A DNA stretch of 64,000 bases from contig JAJSPD010000077.1 in NCBI GenBank assembly GCA_021307315.1, forward strand, positions 62,001-126,000. Reading direction: 5' to 3'. Each line of letters begins with the position of its first letter. Position 1 is the first letter of the stretch. Origin of the DNA: Bisporella sp. PMI_857. Taxonomy: Eukaryota; Ascomycota; Leotiomycetes; Helotiales; Helotiaceae. The notes under the pieces were generated by a model. It was not told the origin of the DNA, made no database searches, and worked only from the letters and a program-made list of their open reading frames with translations. A program made the position numbers and the translations under genes. Of the stretch, positions 37,101-48,438 are shown in pieces.

Positions 37101-38529
37101 AACTGTGCACATGATAAGCTTTCCCAATGTAGCTGTTACGGCCAGTATGATACAAACGCCGGCTTTACTGAAAATACACTGCTCAGCATTGGCTCGATAT
37201 TATGGGCTTGGAAATGATCTGCGAAGTCAGCGTCAGAAATTGAGTATAAGGTACTCAGTGAAACAGCCAGGCCACAAAATGGCAACATGAATATCAAAAT
37301 CAATACCATTACAAGTTTCACTTCTGAAGGCACTCTTAAAATTCCATCCACCAAAGCTAGCTCAACAGCGGAAGAAGTATTGGGAAAGGGACTACCCCTC
37401 ACAGAGGCACCCGCGCAAGGTATTCCGCCGTTAAGCTACATCGCCGGCAAAATTATGTCTCTCAGGAGCGGCGGCCACTTCGACCTTGGTCATTTGAAAC
37501 AGTTTCCTTTGAGTTCCACAATTATTAACGTAACATTACATTATAATGATAAACTTCTGGTGAATGTTGAAACAAGGGAATAGAGGATGGTGTGATTTGT
37601 AGATGGAGGCTAGACATTGTAGGCATCGGATTTATGTCATTTCCATGTTCGAGGTGGTTTATGTTATGGGTAGTATGAAAACCTAGATTTCCGTGCGGTT
37701 ACTCATGTAGTTTGGAAGATACGAGCTCGTTGGGCTCAAGAGGTTTCCACTGGAACAAATGAAACTCTTCTAATTATTATGCCCTATGACGAACGTTGCT
37801 AAGATACCCATGAATACGAGGTATTAGCGACTGCACTATTGATGCTGTTGAAGTAATCGCGTTTCTATTGGAGACATGAGGAAGGAGGTCCAAGTTTGAA
37901 GCAGAAATGGACGAATAAATGCCCATGTTCGCTGACAGGCTCGTCTAATCCGTGGCCGGGCGATTCCAGTTTAGGTAGGGAGGAGGGGGCTGAGCAGCTC
38001 CGCTTTTGCATATCTCAAAGCACTTTCAGCCTCCACTTCACACCTTCTCATTAAACCGTATTGCGTAGAACATCATGACAACTATTTGTTCATACCTATT
38101 CCACGCTAGTCGCTACATTCAGGAAGGTCGTGACTGATTTTGCTGGGCTAGATTGTAGCTCCAACTGTGGACCAGAAAACTGGGTCCGAAAGAACCTAAA
38201 AATAAGTTTAGGAGATTAGATACGCCGCACACGCGGCTTCTACAGTACAGTTGGACTACCCAAGTCGTCGATCGCCTCAGCCAAGCAATCAGTTCTTCCT
38301 ACAGTACTGTGATAACCCCAGAAATGCGATTGCATAGGGGCGGCGATACACATGTGATATATGGATAGGCTTGGCGAGTACGGTGGATCGTTCAGCCGGA
38401 CCGGGAGAATGATGGAGCTCTCCTGCACGGCTATAACTTTAAGGAGTAGTCCTTCCAAGATCAATAGCATTTCCTCTCCTTCTTACCATTCTCATCTCCG
38501 TCACTCGCTCAGCCTTTCTTTATTTCATC
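34112..38529. other. Gene-poor gap of 4.4 kb
   Basis: AT-rich sequence between the copper ATPase and the carboxylesterase. No intact gene is supported. A minus-strand frame at 35388-35600 encodes a peptide with ordinary-looking composition and may be a gene relic. The last 150 bases should hold the carboxylesterase promoter. Confidence 0.45.
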
Positions 38530-40212
38530 ATGCAATTTATCACTGTCTTTACAGCTTTATCCCTCCCTTTAGCCTGGGCCGCCCCGCAAATTTGCGACAA
38601 ACAAGTTAATTTCAGCGTTGGCCAAATCGTTAAGACTAGCAGTGGGGCTGTCGCTGGCCATGCAGCAACAAAATATCCAGAGGTGTCGGAATACCTTGGA
38701 ATTCCCTATGCGCAAGCCCCCGTAGGAAATCTCAGATTTGCAGCGCCTGTAAAATATTCTGGGTCTTCAATGCTCAATGGCTCTGTCTTCGTGGGTACAA
38801 ATTGATACCTCCTCACTCACTCTAGCTCACATGATTTAGGGTTTCTCATGCCCTCAACTAGTATCCCAAGCGATTTCTCCAACCCCCGATATACTTGCAG
38901 CTTCGAATATCACCGATGTTGGACTCGAGCTTTTTAATCTCATCGGCAACCCTCCCAATGTAGTACATAGCGAGGATTGTCTGCACTTGAATGTTTGGTC
39001 GAAACCCCAATCAGGGGAAAAGCAGAAGGCCGTAATGGTATACATTCATGGGGGTGGATTTTCTGGTGGAACTTCATCAATACCTATATTTAACGGTGCT
39101 ACTCTTGCGGACCGGGAAGATGTTATCATTGTGTCTATCAAGTAAGTATATCTACTTTCCTTCAAACCTACGCTAATACTCGGGGCAGCTATCGATTGTC
39201 CATTCTTGGTTTTCCCGGAAATCCTACTGCCCAGAACAACTTGGCATTCCTAGATCAACGCCTTGCCATGGAATGGGTACGGGACAACATTGCCAACTTT
39301 GGCGGGGATCCAGCAAGAATTACATTATTTGGACAATCAGCCGGTGCTGCGTCAGCAGACTACTATGGCTATGCGTATGCCTCAGATCCAATCGCAGCTG
39401 GCATAATATCACAATCGGGAACAGCCTTCAGCTTCGGACTACCCTACCCCGAAAGTATGTCAGCAGCAGCCTGGTATACCGTCACCGCGGCCGTTGGTTG
39501 CGGAGATGCTTCGACAGACTCCACAACAGTACTAGAATGCATGCGTAACGTAGAAGTCGACTCCATCTTAAAAGCCGTTCCCACTACTGGCCTAAGCGCT
39601 TTGCTGAGCCCCTTCGGGCCAACAGTAGACAACACTATCGTTTTTTCCAACTATTCCGAACAAACACCTCCAAGCATTCCGATGTTAGTTGGCAGCAACG
39701 ATTACGAGGCAGGGATTTTCCGCACCCAGCTCGCTTTAGCGGGTATTACTTTCGCAGACTCTGACTGGGATGAATTGAACCTCGCAAGCTATACCTGCCC
39801 CGTAGGTCAGCGCGCGGACGCTGGCATAGCAGCCAATAACCCTACCTGGAGATATCGATATTTTGGTGTATTTCCAAACACTAATATCAGTTCGCAAGGA
39901 GGAGCATACCATGGAGCGGAGCTACAGTTAATATTTGGAACTACGTTCTCTACCCCCAATTCAACTGCAGAGGAAATCAAATTCGAGGATTATATACAAG
40001 GAGCATGGGCAACTTTTGCAAAAGATCCTGTTAATGGTTTGACAACTTATGAGGACGGGTGGCCTTTGTACGACCCTGCCAAGGAGTCTCTTATCCGTCT
40101 TGCTTACGATAACCTTGTTGGTACGAACCTGGCTTCGCCAGAGCCCTATGACGCAGGATGCGTTAATGCCAGCCTGACGGCCTTGATATGTAGGGTTTTT
40201 GGACAATGCTAG
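38530..40212 (+). CDS. Secreted type-B carboxylesterase/lipase
   Basis: Three exons (38530-38790, 38840-39141, 39189-40212) give 528 residues. The signal peptide is MQFITVFTALSLPLAWA. Family landmarks are YLGIPYAQAPVGNLRF, EDCLHLNVW, the oxyanion motif YIHGGGFSGG, the nucleophile elbow FGQSAGAAS, the acid in GSNDYEAGIF and the histidine in GAYHGAEL. The elbow has Gln where Glu is more usual (GESAG), a variant also seen in fungal family members. Cysteines and N-glycosylation sites fit a secreted enzyme. Both introns are 47-49 bp. The substrate could be a lipid, plant ester or secondary metabolite. Confidence 0.91.
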
Positions 40213-41471
40213 TTCCCGGCAGCCCATCAAGTGAATAGTTACTAGTAGTTAAGCTTAGAAAATTATTAGAAGATAGACTCGTTAGCGCTAGAGAAAGTAG
40301 CTGATCTATCAACAATTGTTCCAATCAGACGATTTCATACAAGCGCAACAGGATTATATTTGGCATATGTGCATTTTTACCATGTGGTGCACGACTTGGA
40401 TACCGTGTTATAGGCGCGAAAGGAGTTTTCATGATTGCCATCATATGAATTCATGTCATTATAAATAGTTTCCCTATAGTATATATGGCCGCTGGCTAAT
40501 ATGACCAAAATCTGCCAATAATAGAAATTTAAAATTTAAAATTTAACGCTTGCTTGATATCTCACACAGCGTTTGTTGCCTTCTCGGACTCGCACATCAT
40601 CATACCAAGAAGTGCTCTGTGCCTACTATGCAGCTACACTCTCAACAGCAAGGTCACAAGGTATAGCGCAAGATTGGAGTAGCGTATGAATCTCCGCAGA
40701 GCATGGACATGTATTCCCTATCGGTTTTGGGCAAGTGGCCAGACATAACGTGGGTTGCCGAAAGAGAGCGATAAGGGATTTCATTGGACGTAACTCGGTG
40801 CTATATAGAAAGTTGCCAAGCCGTTTGATAGGCATTCTCCAAGGCCGCCGTCGTGCCAGATAGAGTTTCGAGTGAGACTCCCAGTTGTGCCCGCTGATGT
40901 ATTAGCGAAAAGCAGCTCAGAGCCTTCTTTAGCGGACTTATCTTCCTCGAATTTTCTATTTCTCTAGCTTTTACTAAGTTCTCATATACAGATCTATTCC
41001 AAGAATGAACGTATGAGCAATCACTCCTTCGCGTCTTGATCTTCGAAAGCTTGTTTACGTAACACGATTTCAAGTCCGACGCATTTCATATTAGGCTTTA
41101 GAATGGCCGTTAAAATCACATTCCCTGCACTTTCGAGATAATAGTACATTCCGTATGAATGCTAAGAAACCAAAATGCTTTTGTGGCGTTGAATGGTGCT
41201 GGTTTTTGCTATGGGCATTGAAGGGACGTTCGATTGACATCCCATACCGCTCTTAGAAAAGGCATTGATTGGACCTCCAAATATATGCCGTGCTCTAAAG
41301 TGTGCCCAATGCCTGCCTAACGCCCGGCTCATGATATAAATGATTTGGGGATACATGCTACAGCAGATCACCAGGGAACATTAGTGGGATCGGTCAGGGA
41401 GGCGTACCTCGCTAGACAGCCTCACCATAACAGAGCATCTTTGAGTGGTCCTTGATGCCACCAAAAAAAGG
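40213..41471. other. Intergenic region left of the MITE
   Basis: No gene is supported. A minus-strand frame at 40801-41073 encodes a helical-looking peptide of 90 residues without recognised homology; it may be a fragment of a lost gene. Confidence 0.4.
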
Positions 41472-41519
41472 GAAAAGCCCAGTGTGTCTAAAGAAAACTC
41501 AACAACTCAATTTATATTG

Positions 41520-41616
41520 AATTATTTTTGAGTTGAGTTGAGTTGAGTTTGAGTTATATAATTATAATTGAGTTGAGTTTGAGTTTACTTCTAAACTCAA
41601 CTCAACTCAAATGACT
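41520..41616. repeat. Left GAGTT/AACTC hairpin module of the MITE
   Basis: Tandem GAGTT units are followed by AACTC units after a short loop (about 41587-41593), so the segment can form a long stem. The second half (TCTAAACTCAACTCAACTCA) is nearly identical to the corresponding part of the right module, so the two modules are also direct repeats. Confidence 0.8.
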
Positions 41617-41859
41617 CAATATAATAAAATCAGCTATATAAGTTAAATTATAAATTATATTTTAAAGAATTGATCAAATTATAAACTTATATATAAAAAT
41701 TTTTATATTAAAATACTTCAGCTTTTAAAACATATTATAGTTTTAAAAGTATTTTTATTAAGTGTCACGCTTGTTTTTGAAGTACACGTGACTTACTGTA
41801 GCTAAGCTTCGATTGCTAATACAGTTTTGCTAAGAACTATGCCTAATTAAGCCTAGTAT

Positions 41860-41966
41860 TGAGTTAACTCGAGTTAACTCAAGTTATATTGAGTTGAGTT
41901 TGAGTTACGTATATTTATATTGAGTTGAGTTGAGTTAACCTCTAAACTCAACTCAACTCAACTCAT
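41860..41966. repeat. Right GAGTT/AACTC hairpin module of the MITE
   Basis: It contains GAGTTAACTCGAGTTAACTC, a perfect short palindrome array, then GAGTT tandem units, a spacer and AACTC tandem units. It ends 11 bases inside the right terminus of the element and mirrors the left module. Confidence 0.8.
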
Positions 41967-41985
41967 TATACACACTGGAAAAGCC

Positions 41986-43379
41986 CATGCCAGCAATGCA
42001 CCGTCTATGCTTACAGCTCAGAGCAATCGAAAGCATTCACACAGCAGCCGGGTGCTATCTGTCATGCAGATTCACATAACCGGCTCATGGACCAATCTTT
42101 TCGATTCTCGACAAGTTGCTATGTATAAAAAAGCGCGTCATCTTTTTTTAATTTTCTCCCCATACTATAACAATCCGAACGTAAAAGACTCCTTTGAATA
42201 TATCATCTACTCTCAATTCAATAACTAGCGTTGCCTTGCCTCCAAACAGCAGCGGAGGTAGCGGCCGTCACCACTGCGGGAGTCGTGATTTATACTTCCT
42301 GTTTTCGCACGACGGATACAGACGCGTAAACCGAATCTACTCCTCGTGAGATATAAACGACGTCTTTCTTCTTGCTGCAATTGAGTATGTACTTATTGGC
42401 TTTTTGTGTAGACTGAAATGAATGTTCCTCCATCCACTGGCCACGAGAGAAACTCGTCAGACTCGTCAGAATCATACGATTCCGCTCAGACTTCTTTAAG
42501 CGCGCCTCCCCCCCCTTTTTGTAAGAGGAAAAAAGCGAGGAGACTTGATCCCTTCTATCTCCGAAGCGCGCTGGCTAAAGCACCTGGGCTATCAAGAAGA
42601 ACAACTGGGGCTTTCTTGGGCAGGGTAATGAGAGAAATTAGATTTGAAAATGTGTTGCTTGGTTTTTTCTATTTACCTTTAAAATCGAAACAAACCTGCT
42701 TATTGGGAAATGTCGCTCAGTTACAACATGTTTATGTGTTAGGCTATTTAGTTTAGTTATTGTGACCATGAACCTTCGTTTCCACCTGCCAGGTTGAGTT
42801 TTGTTAGCCCAACAACATCGAGATGAATCCTAGCACCCACCACAGGCGACCTCGTTCTCATGACAAGGGATCTAATTCGCTCCCATCCATTTATATCACT
42901 AGCTCTTAGTCCGACTAAAGAGAGACGTACATTATCTGAGTACTTGTGAGGCGAAGCAGCAGAAGGCTGTTGGATTGCAATTTCATTTGAACCTGGCAGT
43001 GCGTTACATAGAAAGGTGTAAAATTTCTTCTAGGTCGAAGCACCCCGCAAATATAACCACTTCGCTGTATCGCTATCCCATAAGTTTTGAAACTTTGATT
43101 AACTCTCGTTACTGTGACGTCGAACCATATCAATAAGAGTTTCGAAGTTTTGAAGTGCTCAGGATGATCTTGTAGGGCATTTTCAAGTTGGCTCTTAGAT
43201 ACATATTATGGAGCACCTTAACTATGGAGATTAATTACAGGCGTGCATTAACCATAGGGATACCACTAGTCCGACTATTTGTGGATCCGATGAACGTGCC
43301 GTGGCTTTTCTCAGAGCCTCATATTTAGCGTCTTCTGGACCGATTACAAGTAGGTCGGGGGCCTCTTTCGCCGATATTC
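41986..43379. other. Intergenic region, MITE to P450 relic
   Basis: A plus-strand frame of 112 codons at 42418-42756 encodes a Ser/Pro-rich start with a basic patch (CKRKKARRLD), but it matches nothing I recognise and has no clear splice structure. Not called as a gene. Confidence 0.35.
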
Positions 43380-44882
43380 ACGGCGAGGGTGCATTTCCAC
43401 GACAAAGCTTACTCTTACGTGAAGTATAGACCAATATGGGTGTTGGTTACGTCGCGGGATATTTACATCTTTTGTGCCAATCCTGAGGCGATACATGAAT
43501 ATTTACCCGGCGAGGAGATTTTTTCTGACCAAGCATGACGTATAGTATGATACTCCTTCCATAACAGTATATAACCCACTAATGCTGAACAGAACTTCTG
43601 AAGGCATACAGGCAGTATATCGACAGAGAGCTGGACAGACTGGCCACGCCATCGAAAAGTCATTGCAAGTCCCTTCCACGAAAGCATTATGGGGTTTGTT
43701 TGGAACGAGTCACTTGGGCAAGCTAGAGACATGCCAAAAGTATGGACTGAAGCTGTAAAACCTGGCTCAATATCTTTGGCAAAGGACACTCGAACTTTAT
43801 CATTGAATGTCCTTGCAGCTACTGCATGTCGAAAATCCTACAAATTCCGGCTGCCTATCGATTCTGAGACCAGTGCACTGGCTGCTTTAGAAGCTAGTAG
43901 CTACCGAGATGCCTTGCAAACTGTTTTAGACAACTTAATCCTCATAATGCTTGTCCCAGCCCGCTTGTTAAAGCTTCCATTCATGCCAAATTCTTGACTA
44001 CGAATTGATCGAGCAGCGGTGGGGTTTAAGAGATATATGGATGACGTGCACAGGGAAGAAACACTACTCTTTGGGGAAGGCAAAGGTGGCAATGGGAGTC
44101 TCATGGCAGCCTTTGTTCGAGCCTTGGGTGCCTCCAAAAGAGAAGCTACTGTCGAGAATCCACAACGGGCCTCAAAATGGTTCATAGTGCAATAGATCTT
44201 CTAAAATATTTATGTTATTAATTTGCTGGGCACGATACTACTGCAAACAGCTTGGCTTCTAGTATGATTCCCCTGGCTACTCATCCTGAGGTTCAGGACT
44301 GGGTCTTAGAGGAATTGCAAGTCATCCTTCTAGACTCCGATGACGAGGCGTGAAAGCATGAAAGTATTTTTGAGAAACTCAAGAAATGCAGAGCTGTCCC
44401 TATAATTTTCCATCTAAATACATGTTGCACGTCACATATCTAACTGTACTGGGCGGAAGGAAAATTGTCACACCTCCGCGTACCGGAATAATACCTTGTA
44501 TCCTTGCAATATAAATGCTTCCAGAGCAGTGAAAGGATCCTCTTCGATGGAATTCAGCATGTTAGATCTCTTCTCCTATCCCAGATCCGATTTTGCTAGC
44601 AGACTGAAGTCAGAATATGTCGTGATTCCCGTTCAAAGTACTTTCTTCCCATGGCTTGATGGCCCACAAAATTGCCCAGGTCGAAAGTTTTCACAGGTGG
44701 AATTTCTTGCTACCCTTGCCGTCTTACTACGAAGCCATCGAGTAAGTGCGGTTCTGACAGTAGGTGAAACAGCCCAAGAGGCGAAAGAGCGGGCTTTGAT
44801 TGTCACTCAGGGTTGTACTATGAAGTTGCTACTCAGAATGCAGCATGCAGATCAAGTTCGGCTGGCGTCGAAGAAGGTTTGA
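43380..44882 (+). pseudogene. Decayed cytochrome P450
   Basis: P450 segments appear in the right order but in changing frames with stops: an N-terminal part (IWVLVTSRDIYIFCANPEAI), a WPRHRKVIASPFHES segment, WNESLGQARDMPKVW, the oxygen-binding helix I as FAGHDTTANSLASS, the region after it (THPEVQDWVLEELQ) and the heme loop FFPWLDGPQNCPGRKF. In-frame stops occur at 44351 (TGA), 44512 (TAA), 44530 (TGA) and 44563 (TAG). The first and third fall where related proteins have Trp, the second where Gln is expected. Frames also shift between blocks. The enzyme cannot be made as one chain. It resembles fungal microsomal P450s with the SQVEF motif after the heme cysteine. Confidence 0.82.
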
Positions 44883-46207
44883 TTTCGCAAGGTCTTGGTC
44901 GACCAAATAGGAAACAAGTTTATTTCTGAATTTTCGATTAGTAGTTATACAATCATCCTCGTTTTACATAACAACAAACTCTTCAAAGGGGAGCGAGTGG
45001 CAAAAAAATAAAGGTGTTTTTTTCAGGGAGCACAAGTGAAGGCAAAACTAGTTCTACAAGGATCCTTTTAGAAATATTAATCGTTCAAATTCCGTGTATG
45101 CTTATTATCCACTACCTACCACCTTGGAATTCCATACGCCAATAATGAAGGAGAGTTGTAATATACTCGCCCTATTCACCTTGCCGCTCAACCACAAGAT
45201 AGCCATTCTAATTTTGGGAGGCACAATAATATCCGCTATTATGAGGCGAGGATCACACATGGCAAATACGGAGGCTCCCATCTCAGGGTCCTTTCTCGAG
45301 CATTATTGAGAGCTTCCATAGAGAATATCTATAAGTCTAGCATTTTAGATTTCTCTGTCACTTCCGGAAGCTTTAGAGAAATCCTCACTTCAAAGATTGA
45401 TTGGCGGCGATGCTCAACTGTCATGTTGGGGAATGCAAATACCCTTAATGACAACTTTAGCTCTCCTCCGTAATACAAGAACCAATGATTGCGTATTTTG
45501 ACGTAGATTTGTCCGACCAGCCGCGAAAGGTCGATCAAAAAGATAGATATCTGCATTTTTGACTAGCTGTGAGATCAAGAAATCTTACTCTATTCCGCTT
45601 TTGCGATCACGCAGTTTCTGCCGACATCCACGCTCAATTTGCTTTGCCAAAATTGCCTGCCACAGTCATTGACCCGCGCTACTTATAATGGCGCCATGCC
45701 ACGATATAGTTCTGTATAGCTTTCCAGATCCAGCCTTTTGATATTATCCCATTTAGGTTCATCCTAGGAGTTTGCTCTGCAGCTCTCGACGAAAATGTAC
45801 GGCCGGACCAAGTGGTGGGTGCTACGAGCTCGTAAAGGTACCAGCGATTCCTTACATCGATACAGCACCCGTTTAATTGAAGCAGAAGCTCACTCTAAGC
45901 ACGCTGCAATACCTCCACTACGAGATTTCTGAGTGTAGCCAGTATAGGCACGGTTGGTAGGGCATACGCACATTGGCTGGGTCTTCTTGAACCAGGATGA
46001 AAACGATCGACGCACGGTGGCAAGGGTAGACAACGCAACAAGAATAACGCCTATAAGGCCTCTCTAATGACTAAACCTAAATTGTGTTGAAAGGAAATAT
46101 AGCTGGTTAAGTATTCGTATGCTCATATCAACCAGACCAAGTCTAATAACGTTTCTTAATTCATATATGCATCCGCTTGTCAGATAAAAACAATGAACGC
46201 TTGTAAC
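44883..46207. other. Intergenic region, P450 relic to HET gene
   Basis: No gene or repeat is supported. Short frames at 45.1-45.6 kb are unremarkable. Confidence 0.45.
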
Positions 46208-48240
46208 TCATACAAGAGTCAATGTTGCCTCTTTAGCATGATCCATAATATAGACTTGCTCCTCGACCCTCTCAATTCTTAACACCCCTACTCTTTCATA
46301 AGCCTTCGGATTGCTCTTACTTGGACTGAGTACTAATCCTTGGTATTCGCGTTGCTTTTTATTTGGCCATAATGCTTCGAGAACCAAAAGACACAACACG
46401 TCCGATCCATGTGGGATGTGGTGCTCAACATCCATCTGATCCAACAAATAGTCAGGCCAGAAACAGCCCTTAATGAAGGAAGACCCGACTCGTATCGAAA
46501 ATCTTTGGTTTAGAACAGCGCTTACGTTCTCCCAGTTCAGGCTACCAGTAGCAGCTGGACCGGATATAATCATGGTCGCTTGCTTTAGCCTCCCTGTCGG
46601 ATCTGGGCCTGCCAAATTAACCTGCGTTTGTACAGAGTTTAGAAAGCCTTTGATGATCTGTAGATTGAGGGATGGCCACCAGATTGCACTATCCACTGCG
46701 GCCCAACTCCATGTTGGGGCAACATACTCGGCTCTCCTTGCACTTAATGGAATAGAAGCACACCAGGTCAAGCCAAAAAGAGTTTCAGACTTCCAGATTC
46801 CGGCTATGTACTCATCGCCATTCCTGAACTGACGAGATCTTCGAGCCGCACCGGAGAGGGCCGGGAATCTGTCTTTCTGGAATGTGAGAGCGAGTTTTGT
46901 GTACTCTTGCACAATCTCATACCATTCAGACCCCGGCCGTTCCCTTTTGTACTCCGTGCGTGGTCCGTGCAGGAAGGCGCCTAGTTCAACCTTTGGGTTA
47001 CCAAAACGCTCGGTACCACCACCCAGACATTGACAATCAGAAAAATGTAGGCACTCCCAGATAACCTCGTTGGCGGCAAAGTGAACCACACGTCGAGAAA
47101 GGAGCCTTTCTTGGAGCACCCAACCGCGCTGAAGGAGTGGTGCAACTTCAAACCATCTATTTGTGTGTGTCTCGCTTCCTGGAAAGTGCGGAATAGGTTT
47201 TCGAGCCCATACCGGGAGTGTTGTGCCGTCCATCAATATCATGGAAAATTCTTGGGATTGGTACTCAGGCGACACGCTGCTATGCAAGCCCTGATGGGAA
47301 TCAAATGAACTGGTCGCGGCCACGGTCAGTGCTGCCTGAGAGTAAACGTCGCACATATGAGCCGCTTCCGTAGCCCAGTCACCAGTGTCATCCTGAATGA
47401 TGCAGATACTATCGATCCAGAGATATCGAAATCCTAATTTCCTTAACACACTAATAACATTCTGGAAAGTTTTTGGTATGGTGTTCCATAAAATTTGTTC
47501 TCTATTTTGATCCAAGGTCTCTATAAGTGTTATGCACCTGGGCCGACTTTTGCCCCAACAGTGACTGAGACAGACATACTGGATGTCGGAGTCAAAAAAG
47601 TCCTGCTGGGTGTCCACAAGCCGTATTTCAGATTCGCAAAGGGGACTTTCAATATCTAAAAGACGACGAGGGACGAAGCTCGTCTGCTCAGAGCGACATT
47701 GGTCATGGGAGTTAACACACGTCGTGTACCAGCGTCGAATCTGACCTATAGTTTCCTCATGATATGTATGCTTTGGTGTTGGCCGACCTGTATGCAATGC
47801 AGTAGGAATGTTGGGATTATCCACAAATAACTTCTTCGAATCTATTCTTCAAAACAATTGTCACTTCTAAGTGTCCTCACAAAGTTGACATGATATAACA
47901 TCTCCACATCAGGAATATTGCCCATACCTGGGTGTATAAAGAATTCCAGCTCAAATTTTTCGTTTTTATCGCTAGAACCCTCACTTGCCTCGGGTCGTTC
48001 GTTATAACTTGTGAGAACACTGTAGGTAAATCCCCAAGTAACGCTCGGGAGACGAGCGGCCTGAGGCAATTTCTCAATAATCGCACTGTAAAACAAATTA
48101 CATCTCTCGCAGCCTTTCTCGGCCGAGGTCTTCAGAGCATGAAACGAAGGCTTCGATGGCGAGGAAGGATCTGGCGGGCAGGAAGGGCAGGAAGGAAGTA
48201 GCCAACTCCTATTTTGAGCTTGTGGTAAAGTCATAAACAT
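46208..48240 (-). CDS. HET-domain protein 1
   Basis: HET proteins trigger or regulate cell death when genetically different hyphae fuse. The HET blocks are clear in exon 2: IQYVCLSHCWGKSRP, then FRYLWIDSICIIQDD, then ATEAAHMCDVYSQAALTVAA, with QRGWVLQERLLSRRVVHF downstream. The N-terminal exon begins MFMTLPQAQNRSWLLPS and has CERCNLFYSAI. The join is ambiguous. A donor after 47881 with an acceptor before 47833 gives 661 residues; a longer intron with donor at about 47925 also keeps the frame. No partner domain (NACHT, ankyrin) is visible C-terminally. It is divergent from a second HET gene 198 bases away. Confidence 0.85.
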
Positions 48241-48438
48241 AATTGATTATGAAGAATACAACTAACTCCCTTTGACTGCTGCTACTCGGAAATGTCGATC
48301 AATTCGCTTAAGCTTAATATTCTATTTCCACTCCATATTCTGATAATATACTCGCTGATCTCGCTGCCAAGATCACTATTTTCACCGCCATGTCCAAAAA
48401 TTGCAACTTAGTTACCCTCGTTAACGTCAATGGCGTGA
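48241..48438. promoter_or_regulatory. Shared bidirectional promoter of the HET pair
   Basis: Only 198 bases separate the two divergent HET start codons, so both promoters must overlap here. No specific binding site is recognised. Co-regulation is inference from the spacing. Confidence 0.6.

Larger units (their letters stand above)
41472..41985. mobile_element. Non-autonomous hAT-like MITE with 8-bp target duplication
   Basis: The element spans 41480-41977 (498 bp). It is bounded by inverted termini: CAGTGTGTCTAA on the left and CAGTGTGTATAA as the reverse complement of the right end. The 8-base sequence GAAAAGCC is repeated directly outside both ends (41472-41479 and 41978-41985), which is a target site duplication. 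An 8-bp duplication with CAGTG-type ends is the hallmark of hAT transposons. There is no transposase; the inside is AT-rich. Both ends carry arrays of the pentamer GAGTT and its complement AACTC that fold back on themselves. Confidence 0.85.

Noticed and set aside
42418..42756. 112-codon plus-strand frame with a basic patch
   Set aside because: No homology, no introns, low-complexity start; not enough to call a gene.
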